Source of the DNA: Mycobacterium sp. IDR2000157661
Lineage (GTDB): Bacteria; Actinomycetota; Actinomycetes; Mycobacteriales; Mycobacteriaceae
Assembly: GCF_022317005.1 (NCBI RefSeq)
Contig: NZ_CP081006.1
Span: 1,116,001-1,180,000, forward strand
DNA length: 64,000 nt
Direction: 5' to 3'
Shown here: in pieces, positions 52,894 through 61,299 of the stretch
How the letters are laid out: each line of letters opens with the position of its first letter
How positions within the stretch are numbered: position 1 is the first letter of the stretch
Program-made: the position numbers and the translations under genes
Notes under the pieces: generated by a model
The model's database searches: none
What the model saw: the letters and a program-made list of their open reading frames with translations, nothing else
What the model was told of the DNA's origin: nothing

Positions 52894-53195
52894 ACGAGCT
52901 TCTGGTAGCCGAGGAGGAAGACCGCCGTCAGGCACAGGCCGCAGGCCACGACGATCGTCGGCATCAGGATCATGGCGTCGAGTTCGTCGTCATTGAGAAC
53001 ATCGTCGTCGAACCGGCCGAACAGCACCCGGGCCACCCCGGTCCTGCGGAACGTGTGCACCATCAGCCGCACGGGCTTGGTCTCCCGGTTGCGGCCGATC
53101 AGCGCGCGCGAGCCCATTCCGACGATGAAGACCAGCACGGCGGCGGCCACCAACAGCCAGCCGACCGTCGTCTGCGTAAAAGCCACATCCACCAC
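52890..53195 (-). CDS. two-helix membrane protein
   Basis: 101 residues. Helix 1 (TVGWLLVAAAVLVFIVGMGS) and helix 2 (ILMPTIVVACGLCLTAVFLLGY) enclose a charged loop with RFDDDVLNDDELDAM. I recall a similar mycobacterial protein (Rv0401) but know no function. A copy of the GCGAGGAGC element lies 30 nt before the ATG. Confidence 0.72.
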   Translation of the reverse strand: MVDVAFTQTTVGWLLVAAAVLVFIVGMGSRALIGRNRETKPVRLMVHTFRRTGVARVLFGRFDDDVLNDDELDAMILMPTIVVACGLCLTAVFLLGYQKLV

Positions 53196-53209
53196 CCCGG
53201 CGTCGCTGT

Positions 53210-53231
53210 GCTGGTTGTGCTCCTCGCGTGT
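53210..53231 (-). repeat. single ACACGCGAGGAGC element
   Basis: Minus strand CGCACACGCGAGGAGCACAA, a variant of the thiS and fgd1 elements, located upstream of the two-helix membrane protein. In its frame it reads HTRGAQ, close to RTRGAK/RTRGAE at the other copies. Confidence 0.6.
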
Positions 53232-53249
53232 GCGACACCACCCGCCAGC

Positions 53250-53726
53250 CTATAGACACTTCAGGAATGCGATCGGATACACCTCGCGGTCGGCCTTCAG
53301 CGGTTCGGCCAGCCGGGTGTAACCGGTCGAGGAGTACAGCGCCTCGGCCTCTGGCTGGCGATCGCCCGTCGTCAGGTAGACCCGGCGGTAGCCCCGCGTG
53401 GCGATCTCGGCCTCCAGTTCGGCCAGCAGCGCCTTGGCGTACCCGCGCTGCCGGTGGCCGCTGTCGGTCCAGATGCGTTTGAGCTCGGCGGTTTCGGCGT
53501 CGAAGCGCTGGAACGCCCCACCGGTGACCGGCTGGTCGCCGACCAGACCGATCAGCAGCCCGCCGTCCGGCGCGGCGAAGTCCTCGGCGGGATGGCTGCG
53601 CAGCCAGGCCATCACCCGCTCTCGGGTGCCGCCGTACCGGTGGGCGTACTCGACCGCCAGTTCCGCGAGCAGGGGTGCGGCCAGCGGGTCGTCCTGGCCG
53701 ACGGCCACGAAGCGCAACGCGGTCAC
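53250..53726 (-). CDS. GNAT-family N-acetyltransferase
   Basis: 158 residues from GTG 53726. GNAT core: LIGLVGDQPVTGGAFQRFD, AELKRIWTDSGHRQRGYAKALLAELE (acetyl-CoA loop R-x-x-G-Y/x-A) and LTTGDRQPEAEALYSSTGYTRL. Substrate unknown. It is divergent from the SDR gene; the shared 57 bp hold a 22-bp palindrome. Confidence 0.88.
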   Translation of the reverse strand: MTALRFVAVGQDDPLAAPLLAELAVEYAHRYGGTRERVMAWLRSHPAEDFAAPDGGLLIGLVGDQPVTGGAFQRFDAETAELKRIWTDSGHRQRGYAKALLAELEAEIATRGYRRVYLTTGDRQPEAEALYSSTGYTRLAEPLKADREVYPIAFLKCL

Positions 53727-53755
53727 GCTGACGAAGATAGCCGCACTTCCAGCCG

Positions 53756-53777
53756 AAACTTGACACGTGTAAAGTTT
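53756..53777 (+). promoter_or_regulatory. 22-bp palindromic operator over the SDR promoter
   Basis: AACTTGACACGTGTAAAGTT, plus A/T at the ends, is palindromic at 20 of 22 positions around ACACGTGT. The -10 box TAAAGT (53770-53775) is inside it, 8 nt before the SDR ATG at 53784. This is a typical TetR-like repressor site; no regulator is adjacent. Confidence 0.7.
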
Positions 53778-53783
53778 GGCCGC

Positions 53784-54635
53784 ATGGACAACATCAGGGG
53801 CAAGACGATTGCGATCACCGGCGCCGCCCGCGGCATCGGCTACGCGACCGCCAAGGCGCTGCTGGCGCGCGGCGCCCGCGTGGTGATCGGCGATCGCGAC
53901 GTGGCGCTGCAGGAGTCGGCCGTCGCGCAGCTGACCAAACTGGGCCCGGTGTCGGGCTACCCGCTCGACGTCACCGACCGCGAGTCGTTCGCGACCTTCC
54001 TGGACAAGGCCCGCGTGGACGGTGGCGGTCGCATCGACGTTCTGATCAACAACGCCGGTGTGATGCCCATCGGCCCGTTCGTCGAAGAGTCCGAACAGGC
54101 GATCCGGTCCTCGCTCGAGGTCAACCTCTACGGCGTCATCACAGGTTGCCAGTTGGTGCTGCCCGACATGATCGCCCGGCGCAGCGGGCACATCATCAAC
54201 ATCGCCTCGCTGTCGGGTCTCATCCCGGTGCCGGGTCAGGTCGTCTACGTTGGCGCGAAGTTCGGTGTCGTCGGCCTGACCGCCGCGCTGGCCGACGAGG
54301 TCGCACGCCACAACGTGGACGTCTCGGTGGTCATGCCGCCGTTCACCCGAACGGAACTGATCTCCGGCACCAAGGAGACGGTCGGCACCAAGCCGGTCGA
54401 GCCAGAGGAGATCGCCGCCGCGATCGTCAAGACCCTCGACAAGCCGAAGACGCATGTGGCGGTGCCGCCCTTCCTGCGCTTCACCGCGCAGGCGGCCCAG
54501 ATGCTCGGGCCGAGGGGCCGGCGGTGGATGAACCGCAAACTGGGCCTCGACCACGTGTTCCTGGAATTCGACACCAGCGCGCGCAAGGGCTACGAGGACC
54601 GGGCACGCACCGCGCAGGGCGTCGTAGAGGGTTAG
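53784..54635 (+). CDS. short-chain dehydrogenase/reductase
   Basis: 283 residues. Motifs TGAARGIG (cofactor), DVTDRESF, NNAGVMPIGPF, NIASLSG (Ser) and YVGAKFG (Tyr-x-x-x-Lys). The C-terminal 60 residues extend past the core and include FLRFTAQAAQMLGPRGRRWM, a basic hydrophobic stretch that may touch membrane lipids, as in mycobacterial SDRs of lipid metabolism. Likely leaderless and controlled by the palindrome over its -10. Confidence 0.9.
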   Translation: MDNIRGKTIAITGAARGIGYATAKALLARGARVVIGDRDVALQESAVAQLTKLGPVSGYPLDVTDRESFATFLDKARVDGGGRIDVLINNAGVMPIGPFVEESEQAIRSSLEVNLYGVITGCQLVLPDMIARRSGHIINIASLSGLIPVPGQVVYVGAKFGVVGLTAALADEVARHNVDVSVVMPPFTRTELISGTKETVGTKPVEPEEIAAAIVKTLDKPKTHVAVPPFLRFTAQAAQMLGPRGRRWMNRKLGLDHVFLEFDTSARKGYEDRARTAQGVVEG

Positions 54636-54650
54636 CACAGTTAGCAACGC

Positions 54651-54709
54651 CGACTGTGGGGGCTATCGATGAGATGCGGTCCCGTCACCACCACAAAGCG
54701 CCACAGTCG
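54651..54709. terminator. inverted repeat between convergent genes
   Basis: CGACTGTGG (54651-54659) and CCACAGTCG (54701-54709) are perfect 9-bp inverted repeats separated by 41 nt, between the ends of the SDR gene and the convergent hypothetical gene. No T-run follows. A bidirectional terminator is possible but unproven. Confidence 0.3.
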
Positions 54710-54715
54710 CCGCGG

Positions 54716-55159
54716 TCAGTCGAAGCTGGGCGCCGGATCGCCCAGACGATAGGCCTCGACCACCTCGACGGCTTCGAAGAGTTCGTCGAAATCGAACTGA
54801 TAGTCGTCGGCCGTCCCGACGAACACCACATGCGCGACGTCGTGACCGTCGTCGGCGGTCACCACGATCGTCGTCACCGACACCACCTCGTCGGGATCGG
54901 CGGCGTCGGCATGCGACGGCGGGTAGAACCACAGCGCCGACTCGTCGTCGGACAACTCGTCGTCGAACACCCAGCCGCGCTCGGTGAGTCGTTGGTCGAA
55001 GGTCTCCAGTATCGCGGCGAGTTCGATGTCCTCTGACAGCGAGTCCATCACCGTGTCCGGCAACCACCGGTCGTCGCGCGCGGCCTGGCGCTTGCGCCGA
55101 CGCGCCTTCTTGGCTTGCGCTTTTTTGCTCCTCGCGTGCGCGTCCGACCTGCGCGACAC
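54716..55159 (-). CDS. hypothetical protein, acidic, with basic N-terminus
   Basis: 147 residues from GTG 55159, immediately after the metZ stop. Residues 1-35 are Lys/Arg/Ala-rich (KKAQAKKARRRKRQAAR). The rest is acidic, with DRWLPDTVMDSLSEDIELA, WVFDDELSDDESALWFYPPS and a beta-like VVSVTTIVVTADDGHDVAHV. I recall no named domain. The basic head includes a GCACGCGAGGAGC element at about 55127-55143, so the true start may be lower, near RDDRWLPD. Confidence 0.7.
   Translation of the reverse strand: MSRRSDAHARSKKAQAKKARRRKRQAARDDRWLPDTVMDSLSEDIELAAILETFDQRLTERGWVFDDELSDDESALWFYPPSHADAADPDEVVSVTTIVVTADDGHDVAHVVFVGTADDYQFDFDELFEAVEVVEAYRLGDPAPSFD
55124..55143 (-). repeat. single GCGCACGCGAGGAGC element in a coding N-terminus
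   Basis: Minus strand GACGCGCACGCGAGGAGC followed by an A-run. The same block as before thiS, here read as SDAHARSK within the hypothetical gene that follows metZ. Confidence 0.65.
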
Positions 55160-56407
55160 CTAGCTCAGCGCCCGGTCGAGATCGTCCAGCAGATCCTCGG
55201 TTCCCTCCAGACCCACCGACACCCGCACCACGCCGTCACCGAGTCCGATCGCGGCACGGCCCTCGGGTCCCATCGCGCGGTGCGTGGTGGTGGCCGGGTG
55301 GGTGATCAGCGACTTGGCGTCACCGAGGTTGTTCGAGATGTCGATGATGCGCAGCTTGTCGAGCACCTCGAACGCCCGGTCCTTCGTCGCGGCTGCATTG
55401 CCGGCTCCGCCGGCGCTCGCCAGCTCGAACGTGACAACCGTTCCGCCGCCGCTCATCTGGCGCTTCGCCAGATCGTATTGCGGGTGTGACTCCAGGAACG
55501 GGTAACGCACCCAGCTCACCGCCGGGTGGTTCTGCAGGAACTCGGCCACCCGCTGCGCCGAGTTGTTCTGGTAGTCGACCCGGACCGCCAGCGTCTCCAG
55601 ACCCTTGAGCAGCGTCCACGCGTTGAAGGGGCTCAACGCCGGGCCGGTGTGGCGCATCAATTTCTGCACCGATTCGTCGATGTAGGCCTTGTCGCCCAGG
55701 ATCGCCCCACCCAGCACGCGGCCCTGGCCGTCGATGTGCTTGGTGCCCGAGTACACGACGACGTCGGCGCCAAGCGGCATGCCCTGCTGCAGGACCGGAG
55801 TGGCGAACACATTGTCCAGCACCACTTTCGCGCCAGCGGCATGGGCGAGGTCGCAGACCGCCGCGATGTCGACCAGCTGCTGCATCGGGTTGGACGGCGT
55901 TTCGAAGAACACGGCCCGGGTGGGCTTGGAAGTATCGGCCAGGGCTTGCTCCCACTGGGAGAGGTCGTCGCCGTCGACGAACACCGTCTCCACACCCCAG
56001 CGCGGCAGGATCTCGTTGCAGACCACGAAGCAGGACCCGAACAGCGACCGCGCCGCGACCAGCCGGTCGCCCGCGGCCAGCAGCGCTCCGAGCGAGGTGA
56101 AGACCGCCGCCATCCCGGTCGCCGTCGCGAAACATGCAGGCGCACCCTCCATCAGGCGCAGCCGCTCTTCGAACATCGAAATGGTCGGATTGCCGTAGCG
56201 GGAGTACACGTAGCGGTCGATGTCGCCGGTGAACGCCTTCTCCGCCTCTGATGCGGACGCGTACACGTAACCCGAGGTGAGGTACATCGCCTCGGCGGTC
56301 TCCTCGAAACCCGAGCGCAACAGCCCGCCGCGCACCCCGATGGTCGCCTGGCTGACACCCTCGGGCAGTTCGGCGGGGATCCGAACGGACGGAACCTCGG
56401 CACTCAT
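55160..56407 (-). CDS. metZ: O-succinylhomoserine sulfhydrylase
   Basis: 415 residues from ATG 56407. PLP enzyme of the Cys/Met metabolism family: YVYSRYGNPT, the PLP lysine in VVYSGTKHIDGQGR, and the C-terminal SLGDAKSLI-type segment NNLGDAKSLITHPATTTH and RVSVGLEGTEDL. It makes homocysteine from O-succinylhomoserine and sulphide, for methionine. It overlaps the rhodanese gene by ATGA, and rhodanese may help supply sulphur. Confidence 0.95.
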   Translation of the reverse strand: MSAEVPSVRIPAELPEGVSQATIGVRGGLLRSGFEETAEAMYLTSGYVYASASEAEKAFTGDIDRYVYSRYGNPTISMFEERLRLMEGAPACFATATGMAAVFTSLGALLAAGDRLVAARSLFGSCFVVCNEILPRWGVETVFVDGDDLSQWEQALADTSKPTRAVFFETPSNPMQQLVDIAAVCDLAHAAGAKVVLDNVFATPVLQQGMPLGADVVVYSGTKHIDGQGRVLGGAILGDKAYIDESVQKLMRHTGPALSPFNAWTLLKGLETLAVRVDYQNNSAQRVAEFLQNHPAVSWVRYPFLESHPQYDLAKRQMSGGGTVVTFELASAGGAGNAAATKDRAFEVLDKLRIIDISNNLGDAKSLITHPATTTHRAMGPEGRAAIGLGDGVVRVSVGLEGTEDLLDDLDRALS

Positions 56408-56817
56408 GACTGTTTCCACGGTAGGCCGACGGCCTTCCAGCCGGTGCCGCCGCGGTGGCGATCCTCGTCCAGGTTGCCCTCGAAACCGTCGAGGATGTTG
56501 TACGACGGCGCGATACCGGCCGCGGTGGCGGCCTCGGCGGCGCCGATCGAGCGATTGCCGGAGCGGCACAAGAACACCACCGGCCGGGTCCCCGGTGCGA
56601 TTCCCGCCGACCGGAGGTCGTCGACGAACGACTCGTTGCGCGTTCCGTCGGTGCGATTCCACTCGATGAAGACCGCATCGCGTTGCAGCGAAGACAGATC
56701 CGGCACCCCTACGAAACGCCACTCGGCGTCGGTGCGGACGTCCACCAGCACGGCGTCCGGGGTGTCGGCCAGCAGCTTCCAGGCCTCCTCGGGCGTGATG
56801 TCTCCCGCATAACTCAC
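56404..56817 (-). CDS. rhodanese-like sulphurtransferase (Rv0390-like)
   Basis: 137 residues, single rhodanese domain. The active-site loop is CRSGNRSI (Cys about residue 84). AVLVDVRTDAEWRFVGVPDL and NILDGFEGNLDEDRHRG are family blocks. Coupled to metZ by ATGA; the natural guess is persulphide handling for homocysteine synthesis, which is context only. Confidence 0.9.
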   Translation of the reverse strand: MSYAGDITPEEAWKLLADTPDAVLVDVRTDAEWRFVGVPDLSSLQRDAVFIEWNRTDGTRNESFVDDLRSAGIAPGTRPVVFLCRSGNRSIGAAEAATAAGIAPSYNILDGFEGNLDEDRHRGGTGWKAVGLPWKQS

Positions 56818-56836
56818 GGACGTGAGTGTCCCACAG

Positions 56837-57289
56837 CTACCTGGGCACCGGTGAACAGACCTTCCAGGCCCCGCCCTCGCGAACGAAGGCGACTTCGGCC
56901 TCTTTCTTGGTGTCGGGCGCGTTGTCGAAGTGATAGGTCACCGTGGCCGTGGCGCGGTCGCCGTCGATCTCGACCTCGGTGACGTCGTCGATGGTCCGCT
57001 CACCGTTTCTCTCGACCGAATCACGTTGCGCCCCAAGCACTTCGGCCTCACTGCCGTGCTGTGTGGCACAGGTGTAGGTGAGGAAGTCACCGTAGTCCTG
57101 CCGCTGCAGCGCGTCGTTCTGGCCGACGGCGGCGGTGGCGACCTGCTGATCCGGTGGCCGCTCCGAGTCACCGCCGAAGAGGTTGAGTAGACCGATCGCG
57201 ACCACCACCAGGACGATGATCACCAGCGCGGCCAGGAACGGCGTCGCGGTGGGCCGGTCAGCAGGCGCCCCGGCATCCGGGTCGGTCAC
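56837..57289 (-). CDS. membrane-anchored DUF4878-like protein
   Basis: 150 residues from GTG 57289, overlapping the purT stop (GTGA). Short Pro-rich head, one membrane helix (FLAALVIIVLVVVAIGLLNLF, about 18-38), then an NTF2-like outer domain (ALQRQDYGDFLTYTCATQHG, VEIDGDRATATVTYHFDNAP, EAEVAFVREGGAWKVCS) with two Cys that may pair. Such proteins are common in mycobacterial envelopes; function unknown. Confidence 0.78.
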   Translation of the reverse strand: MTDPDAGAPADRPTATPFLAALVIIVLVVVAIGLLNLFGGDSERPPDQQVATAAVGQNDALQRQDYGDFLTYTCATQHGSEAEVLGAQRDSVERNGERTIDDVTEVEIDGDRATATVTYHFDNAPDTKKEAEVAFVREGGAWKVCSPVPR

Positions 57290-58548
57290 CGCGACCACAG
57301 CCTGCGCAGCGTCGCGGTCACCCGCCGGGCGCGGTCGCGGGCGACGATCGGGTCGGGGGCGGTGGCCAGTGCCAGCGCCAGGCGCCGCCGGTCGTCGGAC
57401 TCGTCCGGACGGCCGAACAGTCGCACGTCGCTCTCGGCCACTGCGAGCGCATCGGCAAGCACCGCCTGCGGATCGGTGCCCTCCGCCGGCCTCGCATCCG
57501 CTCCGGCATAGGTGATCTCGGCAGCGGCCGGCGAGATCATGATGGTGTCGACCGGAAGCCCGAGGATCGCCCGGGCGTGCAACTCGAACTCCGATAGCCG
57601 CTGGGAGCGCAGGGTGACAAGGCCCGAGTCGTGGAGCCGTGGGCGCACGTTGTCGAAGTACACCTCGTCGCCCTTGACCAGCAGTTCGACGCCGAACACT
57701 CCGCGCCCGCCGAGCGAATTGACGATGCGCGCGCCGATCGACTTGGCCGCGTCCAGGGCCGCCGGGGAGATCCGCTGCGGTTGCCAGGACTCCAGCACGT
57801 CGGCGCCCGGCCGGTGGTGGCCGATCGGCTCGCAGAAGTGCACCGCCGGCCCCGTCGGGCCGATGGTCCGAATGGTGAGCAGCGTGATCTCGAAGTCGAC
57901 CTCGACCACCGACTCGGCCATCACCCGGTTGTGCGAGATGTGGCCGGCCGCGACGGCACGGTGCCACGCGGGCTCGACGTCGGCGGGGCGCACCAGCACC
58001 GACTCCCCGTCTCCTGGCGCCGCTGCGATCGGCTTGACCACCAGCGGCAAGCCGGCATGCTGGGCCACCGAGGTCAACTCCTCGACCGAACCGGCGAACC
58101 AGAACGGAGCCGTTGGCAGCCCCAACTCGTCGGAGGCCAGCTTGCGCAGGCCCTCGCGGTCCAGCGACAGGCGGGTGCTCCGCGGCGTCGGGAACACCTC
58201 GACGGCGCCGCGCTCGGCGACGGCGATCAGCGCGTCGGCCGCGATCAACCCGGCCTCGGCCACCACGTAGCGCGGGTTCTCCCGCTCGATCAGCGCCGTC
58301 AGCGCCTCGGCGTCGTTCATGTGCACGACGACCGCGCGGTCTGCGACACCGTGCGCCGGGGCGTCGGCGTAGCGGTCGACGGCGACCACCTCGGCACCCA
58401 GCCGCTGGAAGGCCAGCGCCAGCTCGCGGCTCAGCTCGCCCGAGCCGAGCAGCATCACCGCGCGGGCGGCCGGTGACGCGGTGGGTTCAGGGGCTGTCGT
58501 CGGCTCGTCAGCGCCGGGTTGTGGTTCGTTGGCGGGGGAATCACTCAT
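57286..58548 (-). CDS. purT: formate-dependent phosphoribosylglycinamide formyltransferase
   Basis: 420 residues. ATP-grasp enzyme of purine synthesis using formate. Blocks: VMLLGSGELSRELALAFQRLG, YADAPAHGVADRA, PTPRSTRLSLDREGLRKLA, LPLVVKPIAAAPGDGESVL, CEPIGHHRPGADVLESWQP and GVFGVELLVKGDEVYFDNVRPR. The variant APGDGES replaces the usual SSGKGQS glycine loop. A disordered 30-residue head (Pro/Glu/Thr) precedes the fold. Same position as Rv0389. Confidence 0.93.
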   Translation of the reverse strand: MSDSPANEPQPGADEPTTAPEPTASPAARAVMLLGSGELSRELALAFQRLGAEVVAVDRYADAPAHGVADRAVVVHMNDAEALTALIERENPRYVVAEAGLIAADALIAVAERGAVEVFPTPRSTRLSLDREGLRKLASDELGLPTAPFWFAGSVEELTSVAQHAGLPLVVKPIAAAPGDGESVLVRPADVEPAWHRAVAAGHISHNRVMAESVVEVDFEITLLTIRTIGPTGPAVHFCEPIGHHRPGADVLESWQPQRISPAALDAAKSIGARIVNSLGGRGVFGVELLVKGDEVYFDNVRPRLHDSGLVTLRSQRLSEFELHARAILGLPVDTIMISPAAAEITYAGADARPAEGTDPQAVLADALAVAESDVRLFGRPDESDDRRRLALALATAPDPIVARDRARRVTATLRRLWSR

Positions 58549-58596
58549 CGCGGGGTCCAGCCTGCCAGACGGCGGCCCGACCGGGCACCGGCGACG

Positions 58597-59094
58597 TCAA
58601 TCGGCGGCAGGGCTGTCCTGCAGCCGGCTGCGGAAGCCGCGCATGGCCTCGATGAGCGCGCCGAACGCGCGGTGTGCGGCGACGAGGTCGGAGTCGGACA
58701 GCGGGGCCAGCGCGGCGCTGGTCTGCTCGCCCAGCGGCGTGAAGAACCCCCGTGCGACGGAGACTCCGTGCTCGGCCACCCGCAGGATCACCTTGCGCCG
58801 GTCCTTCGGATCGGACTCGCGCAGGAAGTGGCCGGACACGATCATCCGCTCGACGAGGTAGGTGATCGCCGCACCGGACATCCCCATCCGCTTGCGTAAC
58901 TCCCCGGCGGTCAGCGGGCGACCTTCGGTCTCGGCGACCATGACGTAGAGCAGCGCGCGGAAATCGTTGGCCGCGACGTCGTGCCGGCTCGCGAACAAGC
59001 GGCCGATCTGGTCGGACTCGGCGTTCATCGCGCGCACGTCGGCGGCGATCTCGGCCTCCAACATCTCGCGGTCGGCAGGCATTCGACCAAGCAT
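58597..59094 (-). CDS. MarR-family transcriptional regulator
   Basis: 165 residues from ATG 59094, with GGAGG 4 nt before it. Winged-helix: LTAGELRKRMGMSGAAITYLVERM (recognition helix, shown in part), LRESDPKDRRKVILRVAEHG (wing). Divergent from the MMPL gene; the 51-bp gap contains a perfect CTTAA-N3-TTAAG palindrome, the probable binding site. It likely represses itself and the transporter and responds to a small aromatic or lipophilic ligand, by family analogy. Confidence 0.92.
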   Translation of the reverse strand: MLGRMPADREMLEAEIAADVRAMNAESDQIGRLFASRHDVAANDFRALLYVMVAETEGRPLTAGELRKRMGMSGAAITYLVERMIVSGHFLRESDPKDRRKVILRVAEHGVSVARGFFTPLGEQTSAALAPLSDSDLVAAHRAFGALIEAMRGFRSRLQDSPAAD

Positions 59095-59112
59095 AGGACC
59101 TCCGGCGACTTG

Positions 59113-59125
59113 CTTAATTGTTAAG
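59113..59125. promoter_or_regulatory. MarR operator between marR and MMPL genes
   Basis: CTTAATTGTTAAG, arms CTTAA and TTAAG with 3-nt centre, within the only AT-rich stretch of the divergent gap. Placement fits a shared operator. Confidence 0.7.
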
Positions 59126-59145
59126 TATCTGAAATATTCGGGTCC

Positions 59146-61299
59146 ATGTCTAGGCGGTTCTCCTGGATCCTCGCCCTGCTCATCGTCATCGCATCCGGCG
59201 CACTGATGGCACTCGTGGGCAGCGACGACTCGAGCGCCCGGTCGCCGGTTCCGGTGCCCGACAGTGCCGAGTCCGCGCGCGCCGACGCGCTGCGGGCCCA
59301 GTTCCCAGCCGGCGACCGAGTTCCGGCGATCGTCGTCATCACCCGCGACGACGGTGCGCCGTTGCGGCCGGCGGACATCGAGGCCGTCGAACAGAAGTGG
59401 CCGACGGCGCAGGTCTCCTCCGACGGTATGGCCGCCCTGGCGGTGGTGCCGTTGGACGCCGACCTGACCGGCTTCGCGCTCAACGACGCGATCAAGGAGG
59501 TGCGCGCCGACGCAGGCGACGGCCTGCCCCGCGATCTGCACACCCAGGTAACCGGCGGACCGGCGTTCGGAGCGGACATCGCCAACGCGTTCTCCGGAGC
59601 CAACGTCACGCTGCTGGCCGTCACCGCCGCCGTGGTGGCACTGCTGCTTATCGTGACCTACCGCTCCCCGGTGCTCTGGCTGGTGCCGCTCGCGGTGATC
59701 GGGTTCGCCGACCGGGTCGCCTCCGTGCTGGGCAGCGCGGTGGCCCAGGCGGTCGGCATGACCCCGGACGGATCGACATCGGGCATCACCAGCGTGCTGG
59801 TGTTCGGCGCCGGCACCAACTATGCGCTGCTGTTGATCTCGCGGTATCGGGAAGAACTGGGCCGCGACCGCGATGAGCGCTCGCGCGAAGAGCATGGGCA
59901 TCGGCATGAGCGCTCGCGCGAAGAGCATGGGCATCGGCATGAGCGCTCGCGCGAAGAGCATTCGGTCGAGGATCACCGCGCGGCGCTGAGCATCGCGGTG
60001 CGGCAGGCCGGCCCGGCCATCATCGCCAGCAACGCGACCGTGGTGCTGGCCCTGCTGACGTTGCTGTTGGCGTCCTCGCCCAGTGTGCGCAGCCTCGGCG
60101 TGCAGGCGGCCGCCGGCCTGGTGGTGGCGGCGGTGTTCGTGCTGCTGGTGCTGCCGCCGCTGCTGGCCCTGTTCGGCAAGCGACTGTTCTGGCCGTTCAT
60201 CCCGCGCGCAGGGGCGAAACCGCTGACCGAGGGTGGTGTGTGGCATCGCATCGCCGAGGCGGTGGCGCGCAGGCCCGCCCGCGTCGCAATGGTCGCCGTC
60301 GCGGCCCTCGCGCTGCTGTGCATCGGCGTGCTCACCACACCTGTCGGCCTGTCGCAGACCGAGCAGTTCCGGGTGGAGGCCGAGTCGGTCCGCGGCTACG
60401 AGACGCTCGCCGAGCACTTCCCCAGCGGGCTGACCGACCCGACCCGCGTCATCGCGGCGACCGACCGCGCGGACGCCATCGGGCGCGCCATCCTCGAGAC
60501 GCCCGGAGTGGTGTCGGCGACGCCTGCGGGCCAGACCTCGACGGGCCTGACGCAGTGGTCGGTGATACTCGACGCCGAGCCCGCCTCGGAGCAGGCCTTC
60601 CAGACCATCGACGCGCTGCGCGGTTCGGTACAGGCCGTCGACGATGAGGCGCTGGTCGGCGGATCGGACGCCACCGCACGAGACGCCAGCGCCGCCGCTG
60701 CGCGTGACCGCGCCGTCGTGATCCCCGCGATCCTGCTCGTCGTGCTCGCGGTGCTGTACGTGCTGTTGCGTGCCGCGCTGGCACCGCTGATCCTGGTGGC
60801 GGCCACGGTGTTGAGTGCGCTGGCCGCACTCGGCCTCGGCGGGTGGGCCAGTGTGCACATCTTCGGCTTCCCCGCACTCGACAACACCGCTCCGCTGTTC
60901 GCGTTCCTGTTCCTGGTTGCGCTGGGCGTGGATTACACGATCTTCCTGGTCACCCGGGCCAGAGAGGAGACACCCGAGCACGGCACCCGCGACGGCATCG
61001 TGCGGGCCGTGTCGGCGACCGGCGCCGTCATCACCAGCGCGGGCATCGTGCTGGCGGCGGTGTTCTGTGTGCTCGGCGTGCTACCGCTGATCGTGCTGAC
61101 CCAGGTCGGCATCATCGTGGGTCTGGGCATCCTGCTGGACACCTTCGTCGTGCGCACGGTGATCATTCCCGCGTTGTTCACCCTCATGGGGCCCCGCATC
61201 TGGTGGCCTGCGCTGCGTGACGGGGGCTACCGTGCAGACGGTGGAGGAACACACGGTCGACACCGCGCTGGGACGGCTACGGGTTCGCACCCGCGGTGA
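59146..61299 (+). CDS. MMPL/RND-family transporter
   Basis: 717 residues, about 12 helices in two halves. Helix 1 at 5-25, outer domain to 165, helices 2-6, then a second half starting at about 385. The RND-type loops are GTNYALLLISRYREE and GVDYTIFLVTRAREE, with proton-relay residues as in MmpL proteins. Between helices 4 and 5, residues 243-272 are three copies of an ERSREEHGHRH unit encoded by 33-bp repeats. The last 25 residues are out of keeping with the family and overlap the hydrolase gene by 83 nt. Likely exports a lipophilic compound. Confidence 0.9.
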   Translation: MSRRFSWILALLIVIASGALMALVGSDDSSARSPVPVPDSAESARADALRAQFPAGDRVPAIVVITRDDGAPLRPADIEAVEQKWPTAQVSSDGMAALAVVPLDADLTGFALNDAIKEVRADAGDGLPRDLHTQVTGGPAFGADIANAFSGANVTLLAVTAAVVALLLIVTYRSPVLWLVPLAVIGFADRVASVLGSAVAQAVGMTPDGSTSGITSVLVFGAGTNYALLLISRYREELGRDRDERSREEHGHRHERSREEHGHRHERSREEHSVEDHRAALSIAVRQAGPAIIASNATVVLALLTLLLASSPSVRSLGVQAAAGLVVAAVFVLLVLPPLLALFGKRLFWPFIPRAGAKPLTEGGVWHRIAEAVARRPARVAMVAVAALALLCIGVLTTPVGLSQTEQFRVEAESVRGYETLAEHFPSGLTDPTRVIAATDRADAIGRAILETPGVVSATPAGQTSTGLTQWSVILDAEPASEQAFQTIDALRGSVQAVDDEALVGGSDATARDASAAAARDRAVVIPAILLVVLAVLYVLLRAALAPLILVAATVLSALAALGLGGWASVHIFGFPALDNTAPLFAFLFLVALGVDYTIFLVTRAREETPEHGTRDGIVRAVSATGAVITSAGIVLAAVFCVLGVLPLIVLTQVGIIVGLGILLDTFVVRTVIIPALFTLMGPRIWWPALRDGGYRADGGGTHGRHRAGTATGSHPR
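59873..59961 (+). repeat. 33-bp tandem repeats (2.7 copies) inside the MMPL gene
   Basis: Units begin at 59873, 59906 and 59939, each with ATGAGCGCTCGCGCGAAG; the third is cut after 23 bp. The 33-bp length keeps the MMPL frame and adds 11 residues per unit to a cytoplasmic loop. Same core as the mrpD-mrpE and pta repeats. Confidence 0.95.
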
